Shown: one piece after another, positions 32,434-43,722 of the stretch
Numbering within the stretch: position 1 is the first letter of the stretch
Layout of the letters: every line of letters starts with the position of its first letter
Origin: SLFT01 sp964493075
Lineage (GTDB): Bacteria > Hydrogenedentota > Hydrogenedentia > Hydrogenedentales > CAITNO01
Reading direction: 5' to 3'
Assembly (NCBI GenBank): GCA_964493075.1
Contig: CAZBNU010000001.1
Coordinates: 1-64,000 of the forward strand
Length of the DNA stretch: 64,000 nucleotides
Position numbers and translations under genes: made by a program
The notes under the pieces: model-generated
What the model was told of the DNA's origin: nothing
The model's database searches: none
What the model saw: the letters and a program-made list of their open reading frames with translations, nothing else

Positions 32434-35400
32434 TCACTGAAGAAGTTGCTCTTGTATTTTCTCAATGAGTACCTTAATCGAAAAGGGTTTCTGCAAAAAA
32501 TTCTGGTTCTGATTGCTGACACCATGATTCAACAGGGTATCCCCCGTATAACCGGACATGTACAGCGCCTTTACATCAGGGCGAAAAGACTTAATTTTTT
32601 CGTACAACGTAGGCCCATTCATCCCCGGCATCACGACATCACTTAACAGCACGTGAATAGGACCATCATGCGTTCGGGCAATTTCAAGCGCCTCGGCCGT
32701 GGAAGAAGCAGGAAGCGCGTTATAACCATATTTTTCGAGGGCGCGCTTCGTCAAATGGAGAATTGAGGGCTCATCTTCCGCCAGCAAGACGGTTTCTGCA
32801 TTTCCCGAAAGTTGTGTGGATGTTGTCTTGGGGGGAACAATGCCGCTCTCCGTGGTGCGTGGCAGAAAAATAGTAAACATAGTACCTTTGTTCGGCTTAC
32901 TGTCTACGAAGATATGACCGTCATTTTGCTTTACCGCACCGTAAACTGTTGAAAGCCCAAGTCCCGTTCCACGTCCTTCCTCCTTCGTTGTAAAGAATGG
33001 CTCGAATATATGTTCCACAGTATCCGCATCCATTCCAACACCTGTATCCTGCACGGTAATCATTACATATTCCCCCTCAGGAACCTCCTGCCGTGGATGA
33101 CGCTTTTTGTCGTAGCAGACATTTGCCGTTTCAATTACCAACTTACCCATTTCTGTAATGGCATCCCGGGCATTAATGGCAAGATTAGCGATAATCTGAT
33201 CCAGTTGGGACGGATCAATCAATATAGGCCAGGGATTGGCAGCAGGACGCCAGTCTAATTCGACATTTTCGCCTATAAGCCGTTGCAGCATTTTCAACAT
33301 ACGAGATACCGCATCATTCACATCCAAAACACGAGGTGTAACGCTCTCTTTGCGCGCAAAGGCCAGCAGTTGCCGGGTGAGATCTATGGAACGCTGAGTA
33401 GCCAATTCAATTTCCTGAAGATCCGAGTACAGCTGGCTTTCCGGGTTGATCTGTTCCAGCGCAAGTTCAGTCTGTCCGATAATAACAGCAAGCATATTGT
33501 TGAAGTCGTGCGCAACACCGCCTGCCAAACGCCCTATAGACTCCATCTTCTGCGCCTGAAGCAACTGTTCCTGCAAGGATTCCCGCTCCTCCTCGGCACG
33601 TTTTCGATCTGTAATATCCACAACAGTGCCGCAGGCCACTGGATGTGGTATAGATTCCAAGTGCAAAAAATCAGCCGATACAATAACCCATCGCGGACTT
33701 CCATCTTTATGAATAAACCTCTTCTCCAATTCATAAGTAGCCCCCTCCCCAGCAATAAACTTCTTGTTGTACATCTCTTCATAAGCCCAGTCTTCAGGAT
33801 GTGTAATATCCTTAACGGTCATTCCCCGAAGTTCATCCTGCGTGTAACCGACAATGCGCACAAATCCTTCGTTGGCATCAATAAAGCCCTGAGATTCTGT
33901 GTTAATCAGGACAATACCAATTGGGCTTACTTCGTAAATCCCGCGAAAACGCTCCTCACTTTCGCGCAAGGCCAGTTCGGCCAGTTTGCGTTCCGTAATA
34001 TCGGTATGGGTGCCAGTAATATGTGCCGCCTTACCATCAGTAGTTTGCTCAACAACATAACCGTAAGCCTGCATCCAACGCCATTCGCCGTCCTTGCTCT
34101 TCATACGAAACTGCAAATCAAAATCACGGCCCGTATGAATGTTAGCATTCACATAGGCTTCGGCATGACCCCTATCGTCAGGGTGCATCAAGTCACGCCA
34201 GGTGTTGTAATGTTGCGGAAACTCATGGGGGGAATATCCCAGAATGGTAAACCAACTTTCGTTATAGTATACCTTCTCCTCAAAGGGCCAGAACTCCCAG
34301 ATACCAACGCGACCCGCCCTCAAAGACAGGGAAAGGCGTTCAGCATTAATATGCAAAGCGTGGCTAACACGTTTCTGATCGGTAATATCTTCGTAAGTGC
34401 CCAACACCCCAATGATATTGCCATCGGTATCCCGTAAAGGCACCTTGCTGGTTCGCAACCAAATTAAACTGCCTTCCGGTGTCGTCTGTGCCTCTTCGTA
34501 GCCAAGTTTTGCAACACCGGTTTCCATTACCCGCGCATCATCTGCGCGGTATTGGTCAGCCTGCTGATGCCAGCCCAAATCGTAATCGGTTTTGCCGATA
34601 AGATCATCCGGCCTCTTCGCCCCTGCATCGCGTGCAAAAGAAATGTTGCATCCCAGATAACGTGAATCACGGTCTTTCCAGAACACCCGCACAGGAACGG
34701 TGTCCATCACATCACGGAGTAATTGGCGCGATTCCCGAAGTCTGTTTTCAGTTCTTTTGCGACCGGTAATATCCAATACGGTAAAGGTGGTTCCGCGGGA
34801 AGAATCGTCCTTGTCGATTGCAGTGGCATGCAATAACACTTCAATAATTTCACCATTCTTGCGTACCAACTGGGTTTCAAGCGTACCCGTTGCATTCTCG
34901 TTTTCAGATATCTGTCTATTCTTTTCGCGCCCAATAGATTCATAATCCCCATCATTGGGGTAGAGCATGCGCGAACTTTTTCCGATCAGTTCTTTCCGTG
35001 TATAACCGGACATAGTGCAAAACTGATCGTTCACATCCACAAAAACACGGTTAACCTCTATACCAATCCCGATCGATGCCGTGCGAAAAACACTCTGAAT
35101 CTGCTTTTCCTGTTCCAGCGCATCCTGGGTACGTTTGTCAAGCAGGTCTTCGACCCTCAGCAATGCTTTTTCTCTTCGGGCACGGGCGCATACTTCAAGC
35201 AGATGATCAGGCATAACAGGTTTACGCAGGTATTCCGAAACACCGTGCTGCATCCACGTCAGAGCCTGCTCGGGATTCGGGCTCGTCGCGATCACCACAA
35301 CGATGCAATTGGGGTTGTAACTGCGAACCTGATCAAGGAGCGCGGTTCCCGTAGTTTTAAGGATGGCACTATCCATGACCAGTATATCTGCAGGGCATTT

Positions 35401-35943
35401 CTCAAAGACGCTGCATATTTCTTCACCTGAAAAGGCGGCAAGCGTTTCGTAACCACTCTCATCGAATGCATCCACAATCGTTTTTGAAAACATGGGCTCA
35501 TCGGTGGCGATTAGCGCACACGACTGGTGGGTAAATTGCTTTCCTTGAAGCAACGCATTTGCGGTTTCAATCAGTTCGCGGCCATCCACCGGAGCGGCAA
35601 GAAAGGCATCGGCGCCCAGGTCCGTTGTAATGCGGCTGGTGGCTTCTCCCGAAAACGTGGCGGAAATCACCATGATGGGCGTGGCATTAAGATCAACATA
35701 CTCGTGTGAACGCAATAACCGGCAAAAACGCCAACCGTCCAGTTCAGGCATATAAAGATCGGTCACAATGAGGTCGGGTGCACCGTTGGCCTGCATGTAC
35801 GCAAGCGCGTCGGCAGCACCAGGGAAAGACATCGTCTGAAAGCCTCCTTTGGCAAGAAGACCGGAAAGAAGTTTCAGCTGCAGCACATCATCATTCACCA
35901 CAACCGCTACAGGCAGTCCACCCAATTTCCTCTTTGAATTCAT
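32434..35943 (-). CDS. Hybrid sensor histidine kinase, REC-REC-PAS(x4)-HisKA-HATPase-REC
   Basis: This 1169-residue protein has no membrane segment, so it is cytoplasmic. In order it has REC1 (about 10-130; VTDLYMPELDG holds the phospho-acceptor Asp), REC2 (about 140-262; VMDSAILK and EYLRKPV) and four PAS/PAC modules (about 285-800). HisKA with GRLAGGVAHDFNNML, HATPase with VQDTGVGMD and GRGTGLGLSTVYG, and REC3 (about 1055-1165; LLSDVVMPGMNG) follow. REC1 has Ala instead of the conserved Lys (FLAAPVD), so its switching may be impaired. Its ATG shares one base with the stop of the GGDEF gene (TAATG), so translation is coupled. Confidence 0.93.
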   Translation of the reverse strand: MNSKRKLGGLPVAVVVNDDVLQLKLLSGLLAKGGFQTMSFPGAADALAYMQANGAPDLIVTDLYMPELDGWRFCRLLRSHEYVDLNATPIMVISATFSGEATSRITTDLGADAFLAAPVDGRELIETANALLQGKQFTHQSCALIATDEPMFSKTIVDAFDESGYETLAAFSGEEICSVFEKCPADILVMDSAILKTTGTALLDQVRSYNPNCIVVVIATSPNPEQALTWMQHGVSEYLRKPVMPDHLLEVCARARREKALLRVEDLLDKRTQDALEQEKQIQSVFRTASIGIGIEVNRVFVDVNDQFCTMSGYTRKELIGKSSRMLYPNDGDYESIGREKNRQISENENATGTLETQLVRKNGEIIEVLLHATAIDKDDSSRGTTFTVLDITGRKRTENRLRESRQLLRDVMDTVPVRVFWKDRDSRYLGCNISFARDAGAKRPDDLIGKTDYDLGWHQQADQYRADDARVMETGVAKLGYEEAQTTPEGSLIWLRTSKVPLRDTDGNIIGVLGTYEDITDQKRVSHALHINAERLSLSLRAGRVGIWEFWPFEEKVYYNESWFTILGYSPHEFPQHYNTWRDLMHPDDRGHAEAYVNANIHTGRDFDLQFRMKSKDGEWRWMQAYGYVVEQTTDGKAAHITGTHTDITERKLAELALRESEERFRGIYEVSPIGIVLINTESQGFIDANEGFVRIVGYTQDELRGMTVKDITHPEDWAYEEMYNKKFIAGEGATYELEKRFIHKDGSPRWVIVSADFLHLESIPHPVACGTVVDITDRKRAEEERESLQEQLLQAQKMESIGRLAGGVAHDFNNMLAVIIGQTELALEQINPESQLYSDLQEIELATQRSIDLTRQLLAFARKESVTPRVLDVNDAVSRMLKMLQRLIGENVELDWRPAANPWPILIDPSQLDQIIANLAINARDAITEMGKLVIETANVCYDKKRHPRQEVPEGEYVMITVQDTGVGMDADTVEHIFEPFFTTKEEGRGTGLGLSTVYGAVKQNDGHIFVDSKPNKGTMFTIFLPRTTESGIVPPKTTSTQLSGNAETVLLAEDEPSILHLTKRALEKYGYNALPASSTAEALEIARTHDGPIHVLLSDVVMPGMNGPTLYEKIKSFRPDVKALYMSGYTGDTLLNHGVSNQNQNFLQKPFSIKVLIEKIQEQLLQ

Positions 35944-36869
35944 TATCCGGCATCCTTTTCATTCAGCCTGTCGAAATAAACCACACGATTTCGCCCTCTC
36001 TCTTTTGCGGCATATAACGCCGAGTCAGCATTGGCAATTATGGCGTCTATTGAAGAATCATGTTGTCCTATGGCCACACCGATACTGACGGTAAGCGAAA
36101 CGGGGCCCGCTTTGGTAAGGATAGGTTCATCTGCCACATAATCACACAAGCGCCCAAAAAAGTCCTCATCCGATTGATCATGTAATTCAGGCGCCACCAA
36201 CAGAAACTCCTCTCCCCCGAACCGTCCCAGAAGATCGTACTTACGAATATGCTGCAGAATACGTCTGGAGAAACCACAAAGCACTTCATCGCCCGCCTGA
36301 TGTCCATATTGATCATTGATCTGCTTGAAATGATCCAGATCAAAAAGCCCAACGCTCAACTGCGATTTCTTTCTTTGTGTGCGCGCCAGTTCGCGTTCCA
36401 GACCTTCTATAACCGCACGCCGGTTCAGAATATCAAGCAGCGGATCGTGAGTGGCCTGATAGGAAAGCGCATCTCGCGTCCGTATCAGTTCCGATTGCAG
36501 TTCCACCATCCGACGTCCCACATCCACCCGCGCTCGAAGTTCCTTAACATTATAGGGTTTGGAAATAAAATCGTTGGCGCCAGAGTCCAACCCAGCCACG
36601 ATGTCCCCCTTGTCATCGCGCGCGGTCAACAGAATCAGATAAGGAGGATTGTCTGCATGCAGTTCCTTTATGCGCCGACAGACCTCCGGCCCGTCCATTT
36701 TCGGCATATTCCAATCAATAACAGCCAACTGCGGGGCGTCAGGCTCCTGAAGCGCCTGTAAGGCTTCCTGGCCATCGCAGGTTACGACAGGTGAAAATCC
36801 CCATTGTTGCAGAATGGCATCCAGCATGGTGCGCGAAGTGATATCATCCTCTGCGATAAGAACTTTCAT
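35943..36869 (-). CDS. Response regulator with GGDEF domain (diguanylate cyclase)
   Basis: The protein has 308 residues. REC (1-120) has the acidic pair EDD, acceptor Asp in VIDWNMPKMDG and Lys in FISKPYN. A helical linker follows, then GGDEF (about 145-305) with the active-site loop RFGGEEFLLV, which makes c-di-GMP from two GTP. The RxxD inhibitory site five residues ahead of GGEEF is not intact (YDLLGRFGGEEF), so product inhibition may be absent. It overlaps the big kinase by ATGA and has GGAGGAA upstream, and it overlaps the second kinase by one base. This is the WspR/PleD-type output of the phosphorelay. Confidence 0.93.
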   Translation of the reverse strand: MKVLIAEDDITSRTMLDAILQQWGFSPVVTCDGQEALQALQEPDAPQLAVIDWNMPKMDGPEVCRRIKELHADNPPYLILLTARDDKGDIVAGLDSGANDFISKPYNVKELRARVDVGRRMVELQSELIRTRDALSYQATHDPLLDILNRRAVIEGLERELARTQRKKSQLSVGLFDLDHFKQINDQYGHQAGDEVLCGFSRRILQHIRKYDLLGRFGGEEFLLVAPELHDQSDEDFFGRLCDYVADEPILTKAGPVSLTVSIGVAIGQHDSSIDAIIANADSALYAAKERGRNRVVYFDRLNEKDAG

Positions 36870-39800
36870 GTTTCCTCCATGGCTTGTTCGGTTAATACAA
36901 GTTGTTTTTCCAGTTCTGGAAGCATTGTTTCCATTTGTTCACAATCGCCAGACTTTCCGGCCGTTTCAATTGCTGCCGCAATATGACTCAGTGCTATGGC
37001 ACCCAGATTCGCAGCAGCACCCTTGATGGTATGGGCCTGACGTGTGGCGCCATCGCAGTCATTTTCCGCCAGATACTGTTTAAGCGTTTCAAATTGTTTC
37101 GGCATATCCGATAAAAAGGTACTTATCAACACCCGCGCTAAATGTTCATCGCCCATCAAGCGCGACATCATTCCTTCCCTATCAAACACAGGTTCCGATG
37201 TCACTGATTCCTCTTTTATTTTAGGGATTATAGAATCGTGTTTCACCTTTTTCTTTTCCGGCAACCATTTCTTTAGCATTTCGAGCAACAATTCAGGATC
37301 AAGGGGCTTGCTCAAGTAGTCGTTCATCCCGGCTTTTGTACACCTATTGCGGTCTTCCTGTGCGGTATGGGCGGTCATCGCAATAATGGGAATGTTGGGA
37401 TTGATAACTACAGGCGAATACTTTCGTATAATGTGTGTCGCCTCAAATCCATCCATTTCGGGCATTTGCACATCCATCAATACCAAGTCGAAGTGACCGC
37501 TTTTCAACGCATTCAGTGCTTGCTGCCCATTATTGGCTACCTCTACGGAAACATTGAATTTCTTGAGCAAACCCATTGCAACCTGCTGATTGATCAAATT
37601 GTCTTCGGCCAACAGAACCCGCGCATGATACTTGCGCAATTCCCGCACGGAATGGCGGGTTACAATAGCATGTCTGCCTCTGGACCGAGCGGCACTTTTT
37701 TCAGCATTGCTCTGCGCCATAGCAATGCTCAGACAGTCAAAAAGATCGGACTGGCGCACCGGTTTGGTCAGATAGGCGGCGAACCCAATGTCTTCCAAAC
37801 GACGGGCATCACCACGCCGCCCGATGGAAGTCATCATGACCATAGCCGTGTCCTTCAGTCCCTCGTCACTGCATATTTCCTTGCCCAGCGCCTCACCATC
37901 AAGGCCGGGCATCAACATGTCAAGAATGGCCAGGTTATAGGCCTGTCCGGATGTACGCGCCTGGCGCAACATTGCCAGCGCATTGATACCGTCTGGCGAT
38001 TCGTCCGTCATGATGCCCAACGCCGCTAACTGTGCGCATAGCATTTCACGATTTGTGGCATTGTCATCCACTACCAGCGCCCGCACACCACGCAGGTCTA
38101 CCGAAGGTGCTGGCTGATTCTCCTGTTCTTCTCTGACCGGCAAGCGCAATTCAAACCAAAACTCTGATCCTCTGCCTTCTTCACTGGAAAGCCCTAATTC
38201 CCCTTCCATCAACTCCACCAGCTGCTTGGTTATGGCAAGACCAAGACCTGTACCGCCATATTTGCGAGTTGTTGAGGAGTCCAGCTGCGTGAAACTCTGG
38301 AAAAGTGTGCTCATCTTATCAGCCGGAATGCCGATACCTGTATCCTTGACAGAAAAATGAAGCAAGGCGCCCGCTTCATTTTGATCAACCAGTGAAACAC
38401 GCACAACTACCTCGCCTTGTTCCGTAAACTTAATGGCATTCCCCGCGAGATTGGTGAGTAGCTGGCGTATCCGTCCCGGGTCGCCGCGCAGCAGCGCAGG
38501 TGTCTCCGGATCAGCAGCACATACGAACTCAATTTCCTTTTCCTGCGCCTTGACAGCAAGTAATATGGAAAAATCATCAAGCAGACTGTGCAAATCAAAG
38601 TCAATGTTTTCAATTTCCAGCTTTCCCGCTTCTATTTTTGAAAAATCGAGGATGTCATTGATAAGCCAGAGAAGGGATTCACTGCTTTCACGTATAACCT
38701 CCGCATTATGACGCTGTACCCTTGAAAGGTTGGTATCCAGCAACAATGAGGTCATACCAATGATGCCATTCATGGGCGTGCGTATCTCATGACTTACATT
38801 GGCAAGAAAAGCACTTTTTGCGGCATTGGCCATTTCTGCAGCAGCCGCCATCTCATTGGCAAGTTTAATCGCTTCTTCCAGGCGCCGATTGCTCTGAAGG
38901 AGTTCCTCTTGTGCTTTCTTACGATCGGTTATATTCCGAATGATGCCAACAGCGTGCCATTGCCCTCGCAGTTGAACGGCTGAGAGCGACAGTTCTATCG
39001 GGAATTCCCTGTTACTCTTATCCATGGCGACGAGTTCCACCACATTCCCAACAGCAGCCCCTTCTCCAGTATTTTGAAAATGGGAATAGGCAGTCAAATG
39101 ACCTTCATGATACCGTTTCGGCGCAAGGAGTTGATGCAGATTCCTACCAAGAACCTCATCGTTGCGGTACCCGAAAATCCGTTCTGCAGCAGCGTTCCAT
39201 AAGGATATATTGCCTGCTTCATCAATCATGATGATGGCGTCCTGGGCGGCGTTTAATACGGTGTTGATGCGTGCCTGGCTGTCACGCAGTCTTTCCTCAG
39301 CCTCTTTGCGCTCTGTTATATCACTGTGCGAACCGGCCATACGGAAAGGAATGCCCTGTTCATCACGCAACGCCTCGCCTCGGGCCAGCACCCAAATATA
39401 ATGACCGTCTTTATGCCGGAACCGAAACTCAATNNNNNNNNNNNNNNNNNNNNNNNNNNNNNNNNNNNNNNNNNNNNNNNNNNNNNNNNNNNNNNNNNNN
39501 NNNNNNNNNNNNNNNNNNNNNNNNNNNNNNNNNGATTTTGTTGCAGAAACACTACCGTCAGGTTGCGTTTCGGACGACAAATCCAGCGGGCCCAGCTGCA
39601 TGAATTCCTGATTTGTGTTCACCTTGAACATTTCCAGGGCCGCAGAGTTTGCCGCAGTAAATTTCTCTGCAGCAACGTCGTATATCACCATAGCATCTCG
39701 CGAACCCTCAAACAAGACACGATACGTGGCTTCACTTTCGCGCAATGCCTCTTCAATAATCTTCCGGGTAGTGATATCGCTCAGAATCCCATCAATACGG

Positions 39801-42800
39801 ATAACTGTGTTATGTTCATCATAAATACATTTGCGTCTATCCCGCACCCAGCAGGTGCTTTCATCAGGGCGCACGATGCGATATTCGATTTCCACCGTGC
39901 CTGTATTTTTCAGGGTTTCCCATATCCCTTCAATTGTCCCTTTATCGTCAGGCAAAATAACTTCTGCCCATAAATTCGGATTTTCGTAAAATTCTTTAAC
40001 AGAACGGCCGTATAACTGTGTGGTGGCGGGAGTCATATATTGCAGTTCAAGATGCGGGAACGGCGAGGCCGACCAAATCACATCTTCTACCGAGTCGAGG
40101 ATATTCGCAAAACGCCGCCTGCTCTCTACGAGTTCCAACTCCATTTTCTTGCGTTCGGTAATGTCCTGGCTGGAACCGCGATACCCGCTAACCTTGCCCA
40201 CGGAATCCAGAATTGGCAGCCCATTGGCAAGCAATGTAACGGCATGTCCATCTTTGTGAATAAAGTGATTTTCAAACCCCTTAAATTGACGCTGCTGGGC
40301 GAGTATTTTTTTTGCTTTTTCCTTGAACGCCTCCCGGCCCTCATCAGGGTGCAAATCGTAGTAATGAATCTTGCCGACGACTTCTTCAGGAGAATAACCT
40401 AGAATATCAAAGACAGCGGCGCTGACGTAAGTATACAAGCCTGTCTCGTCAACTTCCCAGATGATTTCCCGGCTTTGCGCTGCAGTCTGCTTGAAACGGT
40501 CGTTGCTTATCGCCAGTTCGCGACGCGTATGGTACTCGTTCGTCACATCCCGAAATACCAATACTGCGCCGATGACCTCTCCCGTGGAAACACGTATCGG
40601 GGCACAACTATCGGCAATGTGCCTTCTCGAGCCATCCCGGTTGATTAAAACCGTGTGATTCGCCAATTCAACGACAATCCCTTCTTCAAGGGTTTTCCAT
40701 ATCGGGATTTTCGCCTTTTCGCCTGTAGTGGCATTGATGATGTCAAAAACCTCCGAAACAAGATGACCACAGGCGTCTTCAGCCTTCCATCCTGTAAGAT
40801 GGGATGCTGCAAGGTTCATACCAACCACGGTTCCTGATATGTCCGTACTGATTACGCCATCACCAATGGAATTCAATGTGGCTGCGATGCGGGCTTCACT
40901 AAGACGCAACGCTTCCTGGGAAGCCTTGATTTCAGTAATATCATAGAATGCAGCCAACTTACAGGGGGTACCGTCGCTATCAGTAACCGGCGCCTCACAA
41001 ACTTCGAATATGCGCCCTGGCNNNNNNNNNNNNNNNNNNNNNNNNNNNNNNNNNNNNNNNNNNNNNNNNNNNNNNNNNNNNNNNNNNNNNNNNNNNNNNN
41101 NNNNNNNNNNNNNNNNNNNNNGGCAAGAAAAGTACGGCGATTGGTGAGCGATGCCACAAAGGCAGTTAGCACCAGGGTAATCAGTACGCCCGCCAACAAC
41201 ACACTGCGGCCTATCCACAACGGATGGGCCGCAATCCAGGAAAGCTCTGGGTGCATGACCAACGCATAGGACTTCCCGAAAACAGATAGCGGAACACGTA
41301 CACACAAATCTTCAGGTCGGCAATATTCACAAAATTTACTATTTGCAATCTTTTTTGAAGAAGAGGCCAGGAAAACCGGGCTTTTGCCGGGCATAATCTG
41401 AAACAGATTCACCACAATTCCCGATTCCTGTCGGCCAGACTGCGCTATTGCACGTTGCAGCATAGGAAAGAACTGAAATGTAAGCAGTGCAAATCCATAC
41501 AATTCTTCTTGCCTATATACAGGTTGAAAAACCAACAGCCCTCTTCTCTCTCCTGCCTCCTGCACCAGGATGATGGGGTCTGTTCCCGTAGCCATTCCTG
41601 TTGCGATAGTTTCCTGCAACGCTTGAAGTCGCACAGATTCGGATCCAACATCATAACCGTACACCATTTCGTTGCCGGATTCAGGCGCTACATAAAACAC
41701 GGGATAGTACACATCGCGACTGGCAGCGGGAATACGTTCCCGACCTTTGGTGCGCTCCCATACTACGAAATCGTCAACCCCTTGCGCATGCGCATCTTCT
41801 TTTATATCTTCCAGAGAATCAGCTGGCACAACACGCGCCCATTCCCAAGACTGTGAAAGGCCATCACGCGCCAGTATAGCGGCAAAGCGCTGAAATTCCT
41901 TTAAGTCTACCGTGTCGCTGCCCTCAAACAGACTCCCAAGACTCTTCAGGCGATTGCGCATGTTAAACATGGATTCAGTAACAGCGCCTGCATGGGCTCT
42001 CGCAAGGGCCGAATACGATTGATAGCGGGCCTGCTGCTCTGACCCGTGCAATAACCAGGCAATGGCTATAGTGAGTACAAGACCAGTAAAAGCACATAAT
42101 ACGGCCTCAATATAACGCCAGTGCATGTATCGCTTTGGGGGAAGGGTATGCCGCCACCCAAGCAAACCGTTGCCCACCATAAGTGCCGTGAGTAACAACA
42201 GGGATACGAACAACGGCAACGCACGTGCATAGAGCATGGTCGCTCCCCATACCTGAGCGTCAATATCAGCACCCACAACCATCAACACCCGGCTGTCAAC
42301 CGGATTAATCACCGGAACGAGAGCGGTAATAAAAGAACCATACTCATCTGTATACACGCCTGTGGTCATGGAACGGGCTTCTTTGAATACAACCGGCAAC
42401 TCTTCTGGAGGATACTCGTAGACCGTGCCGGGAGGCGATGCCAACGGATCGTTTTCCTCCAGGCTCTCAGGGCCGAAAACAAATTTTCCATTGCGCTGGG
42501 CAACACTAAATACATAACGCAATTGTGTAGTCGCAGCAGACGCCTTCATCTGTTCCGTTAATCGACGAAATACAGGGGTAAGCTTATCGTCAACAGTAAA
42601 AGAGAGTTGTTGTGCCCACTCAGTATTTATGGTAAGCGCTACAGAGGATACATTGGCAATCAGAATTTCCCGCCCCTCTAAATCGGCTTTTTCCCCCAGT
42701 TCATGAGAAGTCCACCAGCCACCTGCAAGAAGCAACAATGCCGCAACTGGAATCACCCATTGCTGAAACCAGCGTGTGTTTGCAGAACCACTATTTCGCG

Positions 42801-42882
42801 CGCGCCACGCAAAGTAAACTCCCGGCAAAGCAATTAAAATAAAGGCTGTTCCGTAAACCATAAAAATTGCATCTACAATCAT
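36866..42882 (-). CDS. Giant membrane hybrid histidine kinase: sensor-CHASE-PAS repeats-HisKA-HATPase-REC-REC-Hpt (two scaffold gaps)
   Basis: One gene of about 2000 residues or more, cut by two 100-N blocks. Before the first gap are two membrane helices, a periplasmic PDC/Cache-like sensor (about 65-210), further helices, a CHASE domain (about 300-500; SQSWEWARVVPADS) and a final helix (about 565-590). After it come at least five PAS/PAC modules, HisKA (SHEIRTPMNGIIGM), HATPase, two REC (LDMLMPGLDG and LMDVQMPEMDG) and an Hpt domain (ARQAHTIKGAAANLG). The parts before and after 41022-41121 lie in different frames only because the gap is not truly 100 bp. The ATG at 42882 has AGGGGA upstream. 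First gene of the operon. Confidence 0.9.
39434..39533. other. Assembly gap (100 N) in the PAS region of the large kinase
   Basis: Exactly 100 N. The left flank is mid-PAS (LDLSSETQPDGS) and the right flank is the end of a differently patterned PAC (FRFRHKDGHYIW). This suggests that the rest of one PAS and most of another are missing. Confidence 0.9.
41022..41121. other. Assembly gap (100 N) between CHASE/TM and PAS parts of the large kinase
   Basis: Exactly 100 N. The visible coding parts on each side need a missing length of 2 modulo 3, whereas 100 is 1 modulo 3, so the block is a placeholder. Confidence 0.95.
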
Positions 42883-42980
42883 CAATGAATTCCCCTGATT
42901 GTTTCAACGCATACCGTACAATGGACACTCACTCTATTTTAACACATTTTTACCGCAAACTGGTTCAGACATCCTTTTTT

Positions 42981-43658
42981 TTATGAACTCCGATTGCCGC
43001 ACATGTTTTGCCAGAGTGTATCATCGGCACAACACGCCGGTATACCGATATCGGCGACATGAAGTTCTCCGAGAAAGTGCTGGGCAGCAGCAGTAGTAAA
43101 GCCTGCTTTGGAAAATGCGAAAGTTACCGTAACATCAGCCCGAATGGATATGCCGCAAGACTCGCCAGTATCCGCATTCAATCCTGACGGGACATCCACC
43201 GCAATGGTGCGTACTGCTGGCCAGGCTTCAATGGCTGTTCGTATGGTCCCTTTAACTTCTCCTCTTGTTCCTGTACCGAGCATGGCATCCACCAGCACCG
43301 CGCAGTCAGAAAGCGTACCCATCGCAGCACGAACCGATTCCGTGTCAGTGGCAATATGGATTTCACCACCAAGTCGCCTGTAGGCATTCATGAAAATGGC
43401 GGCATCCCCCTTTATGGACGTCGAATCCGCCAGCAGCACCACGCGTGTTTCGTATCCAGCCAGCAAACAAAGCCTCGCAACCACAAATCCGTCTCCGCCG
43501 TTATTGCCTTTTCCGCAAACCACACCCACCGGGCCTGAATGAATCTCGTTGAATACAGCCGCCCCGGCATTGTTCATCAACACCACACCGGGAATCCCAA
43601 TGTCTTCAATACAACGACGGTCCGCTTCGCGCATCTGCGCCACACTCAAAGTCTGCAT
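42981..43658 (-). CDS. nnrE: NAD(P)H-hydrate epimerase
   Basis: The protein repairs damaged NAD(P)H by interconverting R and S hydrates. It has 225 residues with the YjeF-N Rossmann-like fold. MNNAGAAVF and VVCGKGNNGGDGFVVARL are the substrate and phosphate loops, VDAMLGTGTRGEV the conserved Asp region, and VDVPSGLNADTG the closing motif. I chose the ATG at 43658 because GAGGAGG lies 6 nt upstream; an open extension of 14 codons lacks support. The dehydratase half (NnrD), often fused, is absent here. It sits between the kinase operon and the DUF255 gene. Confidence 0.92.
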   Translation of the reverse strand: MQTLSVAQMREADRRCIEDIGIPGVVLMNNAGAAVFNEIHSGPVGVVCGKGNNGGDGFVVARLCLLAGYETRVVLLADSTSIKGDAAIFMNAYRRLGGEIHIATDTESVRAAMGTLSDCAVLVDAMLGTGTRGEVKGTIRTAIEAWPAVRTIAVDVPSGLNADTGESCGISIRADVTVTFAFSKAGFTTAAAQHFLGELHVADIGIPACCADDTLWQNMCGNRSS

Positions 43659-43722
43659 ATCAACCTCCTCGCCCGAATAGTTCATTTCATTAACACTCAT
43701 ACGTTATAACAAAAAGTTGCCC

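Noticed and set aside
40873..41305. Apparent frameshift or two separate kinase genes around 41022-41121
   Set aside because: Frames differ only because the gap is a 100-N placeholder; CHASE/TM and PAS parts form one architecture.
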